From Gammaproteobacteria bacterium (lineage in GTDB: Bacteria; Pseudomonadota; Gammaproteobacteria; Acidiferrobacterales; SZUA-150): a DNA stretch of 18,845 nt. Numbering within the stretch: position 1 is the stretch's first letter; every line of letters begins with the position of its first letter. A model generated the notes under the pieces. It searched no databases. It was not told where the DNA came from and was given only the letters and a program-made list of their open reading frames with translations. Location: positions 1 through 18,845 of the forward strand of contig JAOUNW010000019.1 of the NCBI GenBank assembly GCA_029880755.1, read 5' to 3'. Positions 15,159 to 18,845 of this stretch are shown one piece after another. Both the position numbers and the translations under genes were made by a program.

Positions 15159-16712
15159 ATGTCAGCACATGATTCACACCCAACCGGTTTAAGTCGCTGG
15201 TTGTTTACCACAAACCATAAAGATATCGGTACCTTGTATTTGTGGTTCTCTTTCACCATGTTTTTGGTCGGCGGCGCCATGGCCATGATTATTCGCGCAG
15301 AGTTATGGCAGCCGGGATTGCAACTGGTTGAGCCTCATTTCTTTAACCAGATGACCACGGTTCATGCCTTGGTAATGGTGTTTGGTGCGGTTATGCCGGC
15401 ATTTACCGGTTTGGCCAATTGGCAATTGCCTTTGATGATTGGTGCACCGGATATGGCGCTACCTCGTTTGAACAATTGGAGTTTCTGGTTGTTGCCTTTT
15501 GCAGCGACTCTACTGGTATTGTCGCTATTTATGCCTGGTGGCGGTCCTGCAGCAGGCTGGACACTTTACCCCCCGCTGACAGTGCAGGGTGGCATGGGAA
15601 TGGATTTCACTATTTTGGCGGTACATATTCTGGGTATGTCCTCGATTCTTGGCTCAATTAATATTATTGCTACCATCCTGAATATGCGCGCCCCCGGCAT
15701 GACGCTGATGAAAATGCCATTGTTTGTCTGGACCTGGTTGATTACAGCGTTCCTGTTGCTTGCTTCTATTCCGGTATTGGCAGGCGCGGTAACGATGTTG
15801 CTGACCGACCGTCATTTCGGTACTCATTTCTTTGATGCGGCGGGCGGCGGTGATCCTGTTATGTTCCAGCACATCTTCTGGTTCTTTGGTCACCCGGAAG
15901 TGTACATCCTGGTTCTGCCGGCTTTCGGTGTATTTTCCCAGATTATACCGACCTTTGCCCGCAAGCCGCTTTTCGGTTATACCTCCATGGTGTTTGCAAC
16001 TGCCACCATTGCGTTCCTGTCATTTATCGTCTGGGCGCATCACATGTATACAGTAGGCATGCCCATGGCCGGTGAGTTGTTCTTTATGTATTCCACCATG
16101 CTGATTGCTGTGCCGACCGGCGTGAAAATCTTTAACTGGATGGCCACCATGTGGCGCGGTTCAATGACATTTGAAACACCCATGCTCTACGCTATTGCCG
16201 GTGTTTTTCTGTTTGCTGTAGGTGGTGTTACCGGACTGATGCTGTCTATTACACCGGCAGACTTCCAATATCATGATACCTATTTTGTGGTAGCGCATTT
16301 CCACTACACAATTTTTGCGGGATCGGTATTGGCGCTCATGGGTGCCGCCTATTACTGGATACCCAAGTGGACAGGTCATATGTATAACGAAACGTTGGGC
16401 AAGACCCATTTTTGGTTGACCATGATAGGGTTTAATCTGACTTTCTTTCCTCAGCACTTCCTGGGTCTGGCAGGTATGCCGCGCCGTATTCCTGACTATG
16501 CGTTACAGTTTACGGAGTTTAATCAGTGGTCTTCAGTCGGGGCGTTTATTTTGGGTGCCGCCCAGTTGTTATGGCTGTACATACTGATCAAGACTGTCAA
16601 GGGTGGTGAGAAGGCGACCGACAAGGTGTGGGAAGGTGCAGAAGGACTGGAATGGACCGTACCTTCGCCGGCTCCGTACCATACTTTTTCGACACCGCCT
16701 CAAGTACGTTAA
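15159..16712 (+). CDS. coxA: Cytochrome c oxidase subunit I (type A1)
   Basis: The catalytic subunit reduces O2 to water at heme a3-CuB and pumps protons. The 517-residue polytopic protein shows the low-spin heme ligands H69 and H382, the heme a3 ligand H380, and the CuB ligands H245, H294 and H295. The cross-link tyrosine is Y249, the D-channel aspartate D98 (in GAPDMALPR), and the K-channel lysine K323 (in VPTGVKIF). GHPEVY with E247 places it in the A1 heme-copper oxidase family. AGAGGAGA precedes the ATG. It lies 26 nt after coxB, and a stable hairpin follows its stop before the next gene. Confidence 0.97.
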   Translation: MSAHDSHPTGLSRWLFTTNHKDIGTLYLWFSFTMFLVGGAMAMIIRAELWQPGLQLVEPHFFNQMTTVHALVMVFGAVMPAFTGLANWQLPLMIGAPDMALPRLNNWSFWLLPFAATLLVLSLFMPGGGPAAGWTLYPPLTVQGGMGMDFTILAVHILGMSSILGSINIIATILNMRAPGMTLMKMPLFVWTWLITAFLLLASIPVLAGAVTMLLTDRHFGTHFFDAAGGGDPVMFQHIFWFFGHPEVYILVLPAFGVFSQIIPTFARKPLFGYTSMVFATATIAFLSFIVWAHHMYTVGMPMAGELFFMYSTMLIAVPTGVKIFNWMATMWRGSMTFETPMLYAIAGVFLFAVGGVTGLMLSITPADFQYHDTYFVVAHFHYTIFAGSVLALMGAAYYWIPKWTGHMYNETLGKTHFWLTMIGFNLTFFPQHFLGLAGMPRRIPDYALQFTEFNQWSSVGAFILGAAQLLWLYILIKTVKGGEKATDKVWEGAEGLEWTVPSPAPYHTFSTPPQVR

Positions 16713-16728
16713 CTCTTGAGAAGTTATG

Positions 16729-16753
16729 GAACCCGGGTTTATCGCCCGGGTTC
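16729..16753 (+). terminator. Intercistronic hairpin after coxA (attenuator or RNA stabiliser)
   Basis: A perfect 9-bp stem GAACCCGGG / CCCGGGTTC with a 7-nt loop lies 17 nt after the coxA stop. Only TTT follows and a ribosome binding site begins straight after, so it is a poor terminator. It could cause partial termination or protect the coxBA transcript end, lowering expression of the assembly genes. Confidence 0.5.
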
Positions 16754-16767
16754 TTTGGAGCAGATAA

Positions 16768-16890
16768 ATGCAGGCAAACAACATGCCCGAAACATCAGAG
16801 CAGCGAAAAAGAGTTATAATAACGGCCCTGATTTTAGCCGCGGTCGCTCTAGCATTTTTTATTTCGGCATTTTTTAAGACCTGGGCATGA
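16768..16890 (+). CDS. 40-residue cytochrome oxidase small assembly-type membrane protein
   Basis: A short frame between coxA and ctaG starts MQANNMPETSEQRKR and continues as a single hydrophobic helix (about residues 16-36), ending FFKTWA. GGAG seven nucleotides upstream and an ATGA overlap with the ctaG start support it as a gene. Small proteins of this form (EQR plus a basic patch, one helix, terminal K-x-W) occur between coxA and ctaG in many beta- and gammaproteobacteria and are annotated as cytochrome oxidase small assembly proteins; this comparison is from memory. Its precise role is not established. Confidence 0.8.
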   Translation: MQANNMPETSEQRKRVIITALILAAVALAFFISAFFKTWA

Positions 16891-17531
16891 CGTCAGACAA
16901 GACCCAAAAGGCCAATAACCGCACTTTGGCTATATTGGCTACTGTTGCGCTCCTGATGTTTGGCTTTGGGTATGCGTTAGTGCCACTTTATGACTTGATT
17001 TGTGATGTAACCGGGTTAAATGGCAAAACAGGGCGCACTGACGTAGCGAGCGCTGAGGCCCAGAACGTTGATGCGACCCGGAGAGTAAAAGTTGAATTTA
17101 CTGGCCATACCGATAGCGGCTTGCCGTGGGACTTCAGGCCATTGGTTAAAAAAATGGAAGTGACTCCGGGCAAGCTGACGCTGGTTAAATACTATGCCCG
17201 GAACACTGGGGCTGAAGCCATTACCGGTCAGGCGGTTCCCAGTGTCGCGCCGAACAAGGCCGCGACCTATTTCAAGAAGGTGGAGTGTTTCTGTTTTTCT
17301 GAACAAACACTTCAACCGGGGGAAGAAAAAGAAATGCCGGTGCGCTTCATTGTTGATGCGCGCCTGGCCCAGGAAGTGGATACCATTACCTTGTCGTATG
17401 CGTTTTTTAATACAGACAAGGTATCGGCTAGGAAATACGGTGGTAAGGAGATGGCGCCAAACCATGAACATGATCACCATGCTAAGGCACATGAGGCATC
17501 GTCTGATGTGCCACCCATTAATAATATGTAA
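16887..17531 (+). CDS. ctaG: Cytochrome c oxidase assembly protein CtaG/Cox11
   Basis: CtaG/Cox11 delivers Cu(I) to the CuB site of subunit I on the periplasmic side. The 214-residue protein has one N-terminal membrane helix (about 12-33) and the family segment ALVPLYDLICDVTGLNGKTG with the conserved cysteine C39. The copper-binding CFCF motif at C134/C136 lies in KKVECFCFSEQTLQPGE. A distinctive C-terminal tail is rich in histidine (H193, H195, H197, H198, H202). Its ATG overlaps the small assembly ORF, and coxC begins 19 nt downstream. P. aeruginosa uses the same order, coxB-coxA-ctaG-coxC. Confidence 0.95.
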   Translation: MTSDKTQKANNRTLAILATVALLMFGFGYALVPLYDLICDVTGLNGKTGRTDVASAEAQNVDATRRVKVEFTGHTDSGLPWDFRPLVKKMEVTPGKLTLVKYYARNTGAEAITGQAVPSVAPNKAATYFKKVECFCFSEQTLQPGEEKEMPVRFIVDARLAQEVDTITLSYAFFNTDKVSARKYGGKEMAPNHEHDHHAKAHEASSDVPPINNM

Positions 17532-17550
17532 AACGATATAGGGGAAGACT

Positions 17551-18429
17551 ATGTCTGCAGCAAAAGGTAGTTATTATTTACCCGAACCAAGTCCGTGGCC
17601 GGTGATTACCTCTGTCGGGGTTTTTGTGCTGGCTTTGGGATTTATCCTTTTTATGAACAGCATCAGTGCCGGATCCTGGCTCATGATTGGCGGTGCCGCG
17701 ATTATCGTGATCCTGTCCGCTAAATGGTTTGGTCAGGTGATAGGAGAAAGTGAGGCAGGCACTTTCAACGATCAGGTGGATATGTCTTTTCGTATGGGCA
17801 TGGGCTGGTTTATTTTCTCTGAAGTCATGTTTTTTGCTGCTTTTTTTGGCGCGTTATTTTATGTGCGTCAACTGGCTGTGCCATGGCTTGCAGAAAACGA
17901 GTTATTGTGGCCAGGTTATGAAGGCGGTTGGCCAACAGCCGGTCCGAAGGGCGCTGAAGTGATTGCTGCCGACAGCCAGCCAGGACCTAATCAGTTTTCC
18001 CCCATGGGTGCCTGGGGCATTCCCGCGTTGAATACCTTAATTCTGCTGACCTCCGGTTTTACCGTTACTATGGCTCACTGGGGTTTGAAAAAAGATAATC
18101 GTGGACAACTGGTTGTCTGGCTATTTTTAACCATTGCTCTAGGTATTACCTTCCTGGCGTTTCAGGCCTACGAGTATTCCCATGCCTATACGCAGATGGG
18201 CTTAACTCTGGGTACCGGTGTTTACGGTGCAACATTTTTTATGTTGACTGGCTTTCATGGGTTTCATGTAACCATGGGCACCATTATGTTGATTGTAATC
18301 TGGCTGCGCAGTATCAAGGGCCACTTTACTCCTAAACATCATTTTGGTTTCGAAGGTGTTGCCTGGTATTGGCACTTTGTAGACGTTGTCTGGTTGGGTC
18401 TTTTTGTATTTGTTTATTGGTTAGTTTGA
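17551..18429 (+). CDS. coxC: Cytochrome c oxidase subunit III
   Basis: Subunit III is a seven-helix membrane protein that stabilises the oxidase and sustains proton uptake. The 292-residue product has family landmarks: an N-terminal YYLPEPSPWPVITS segment, GMGWFIFSEVMFFAAFFGALFY, the EYSHAYTQMG region, and the C-terminal HGFHVTMGTIMLIVIWLR and WYWHFVDVVWLGLFVFVYW. A hydrophilic insertion between the second and third helices (about residues 112-150) is common in gammaproteobacterial members. GGGGAAG upstream supports the ATG. It is the last gene of the cox operon and is followed by a strong terminator. Confidence 0.96.
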   Translation: MSAAKGSYYLPEPSPWPVITSVGVFVLALGFILFMNSISAGSWLMIGGAAIIVILSAKWFGQVIGESEAGTFNDQVDMSFRMGMGWFIFSEVMFFAAFFGALFYVRQLAVPWLAENELLWPGYEGGWPTAGPKGAEVIAADSQPGPNQFSPMGAWGIPALNTLILLTSGFTVTMAHWGLKKDNRGQLVVWLFLTIALGITFLAFQAYEYSHAYTQMGLTLGTGVYGATFFMLTGFHGFHVTMGTIMLIVIWLRSIKGHFTPKHHFGFEGVAWYWHFVDVVWLGLFVFVYWLV

Positions 18430-18446
18430 TTAAATACGATTTAAGC

Positions 18447-18478
18447 AAAAAAGGCGTTGCCTGGGCAACGCCTTTTTT
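18447..18478. terminator. Bidirectional rho-independent terminator
   Basis: A run of A6 leads into GGCGTTGC, loop CTGG, GCAACGCC and then T6. The perfect 8-bp stem, extendable through the A/T runs, works on both strands. It ends the cox operon from the left and the convergent DUF2909 gene from the right. Confidence 0.92.
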
Positions 18479-18501
18479 GTCATAAGATACTGATCCTGCT
18501 T

Positions 18502-18702
18502 TTAGCTGTGCTGCGGAGGAATAATCCCAAAGTAGTAGCCCGCCATCAGCATTAAAAACAATAATATGGAAAGCCCAATTCGAAATGACAAGGCTTTTAC
18601 CATGCGATCGCTCTGGCTTTTATCCTTAAACATAAATAGCAGCGCCGAAAACAGGCTGCCAACTATCAAAAGCAGCATAACAATAATAACTATTTTCACC
18701 AT
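18502..18702 (-). CDS. DUF2909-type twin-transmembrane small protein
   Basis: This 66-residue protein has two hydrophobic helices (about residues 3-23 and 41-62) separated by a short charged loop (KDKSQSDRMVKALSFR). Family DUF2909 proteins of this shape are typically found facing the cox operon in gammaproteobacteria, often between coxC and SURF1 as here. A role in oxidase biogenesis has been presumed from context but not shown. It is convergent with coxC across the shared terminator and divergent from the SURF1-like gene. No strong ribosome binding site is visible before the ATG. Confidence 0.85.
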   Translation of the reverse strand: MVKIVIIVMLLLIVGSLFSALLFMFKDKSQSDRMVKALSFRIGLSILLFLMLMAGYYFGIIPPQHS

Positions 18703-18797
18703 GATTTTTACCGTTAAGGTGGTTGGTTCGTGTAGTATACCTTTTAAATAGTCGTGATGCAGTGGTGGTAAGCAATATGTCCCAGGTTCGTATCTAA

Positions 18798-18845
18798 ATG
18801 AAATTGGCCCCTATGTTGGCAGCGATTTTGATATTGCCCGTATTG
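18798..18845 (+). CDS. Start of a probable SURF1-family gene (partial, cut by window edge)
   Basis: Sixteen codons are present, reading MKLAPMLAAILILPVL, a hydrophobic first helix preceded in frame by a stop codon. In related genomes the gene after DUF2909 on this strand is SURF1, a heme a insertion factor for the oxidase, whose N-terminus is a similar short helix. The ribosome binding site is weak (AGG about 11 nt upstream). The assignment depends mainly on synteny. Confidence 0.45.
   Translation, partial: MKLAPMLAAILILPVL

Noticed and set aside
1..18845. Mobile element, prophage, CRISPR or tRNA-linked island signs
   Set aside because: No transposase, integrase, regular spaced repeats, tRNA-like fold or att-type direct repeats were seen at the borders of the cytochrome cluster.

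Overview
The window looks like a gammaproteobacterial chromosome segment. It carries the uninterrupted order comF | bioF-bioH-bioC-bioD | coxB-coxA-(small)-ctaG-coxC | DUF2909 | SURF1-like, with trmL at the left edge. From general knowledge this core is common in marine or soil Pseudomonadales/Cellvibrionales-type bacteria. Species cannot be named from the sequence. No mobile element, CRISPR array, tRNA or rRNA gene was seen.

Left part, minus strand (about 8206 down to 506): one long operon of seven genes with overlapping or closely spaced ends. In transcription order they are an 8-heme periplasmic cytochrome c, an 8-heme cytochrome c with a C-terminal membrane anchor (one site is a rare CX3CH), a four-helix cytochrome b, a 37-residue single-span protein, a membrane-anchored 3-heme cytochrome c, a secreted NHL beta-propeller and an 18-heme cytochrome c built of repeated four-heme modules. 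Counting motifs gives 37 covalent hemes. This looks like a quinone-linked transmembrane electron-transfer complex resembling the Cbc-type loci of Geobacter. Its donor or acceptor cannot be read from sequence, and no outer-membrane porin gene accompanies it. trmL follows 23 nt after the last gene.

Middle: a divergent Crp/Fnr-family regulator (8545-9300) has the FNR-type DNA recognition helix but an unusual N-terminal cysteine pattern. FNR-like boxes lie upstream of the cytochrome operon (8296-8309) and twice upstream of coxB (13714-13727, 13800-13813). One regulator could therefore co-ordinate the multiheme pathway and the aerobic oxidase.

Right part, plus strand: comF (minus) diverges from the biotin operon bioFHCD, whose genes overlap end to start. 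bioB is not here. The comF/bioF gap has a BirA-like operator overlapping a good -35 element. Next is an aa3-type (A1 family) cytochrome c oxidase operon: subunit II with a fused cytochrome c domain, subunit I, a 40-residue assembly protein, CtaG/Cox11 and subunit III. It ends in a strong bidirectional terminator shared with a convergent DUF2909 gene. The right edge cuts the start of a probable SURF1 gene.
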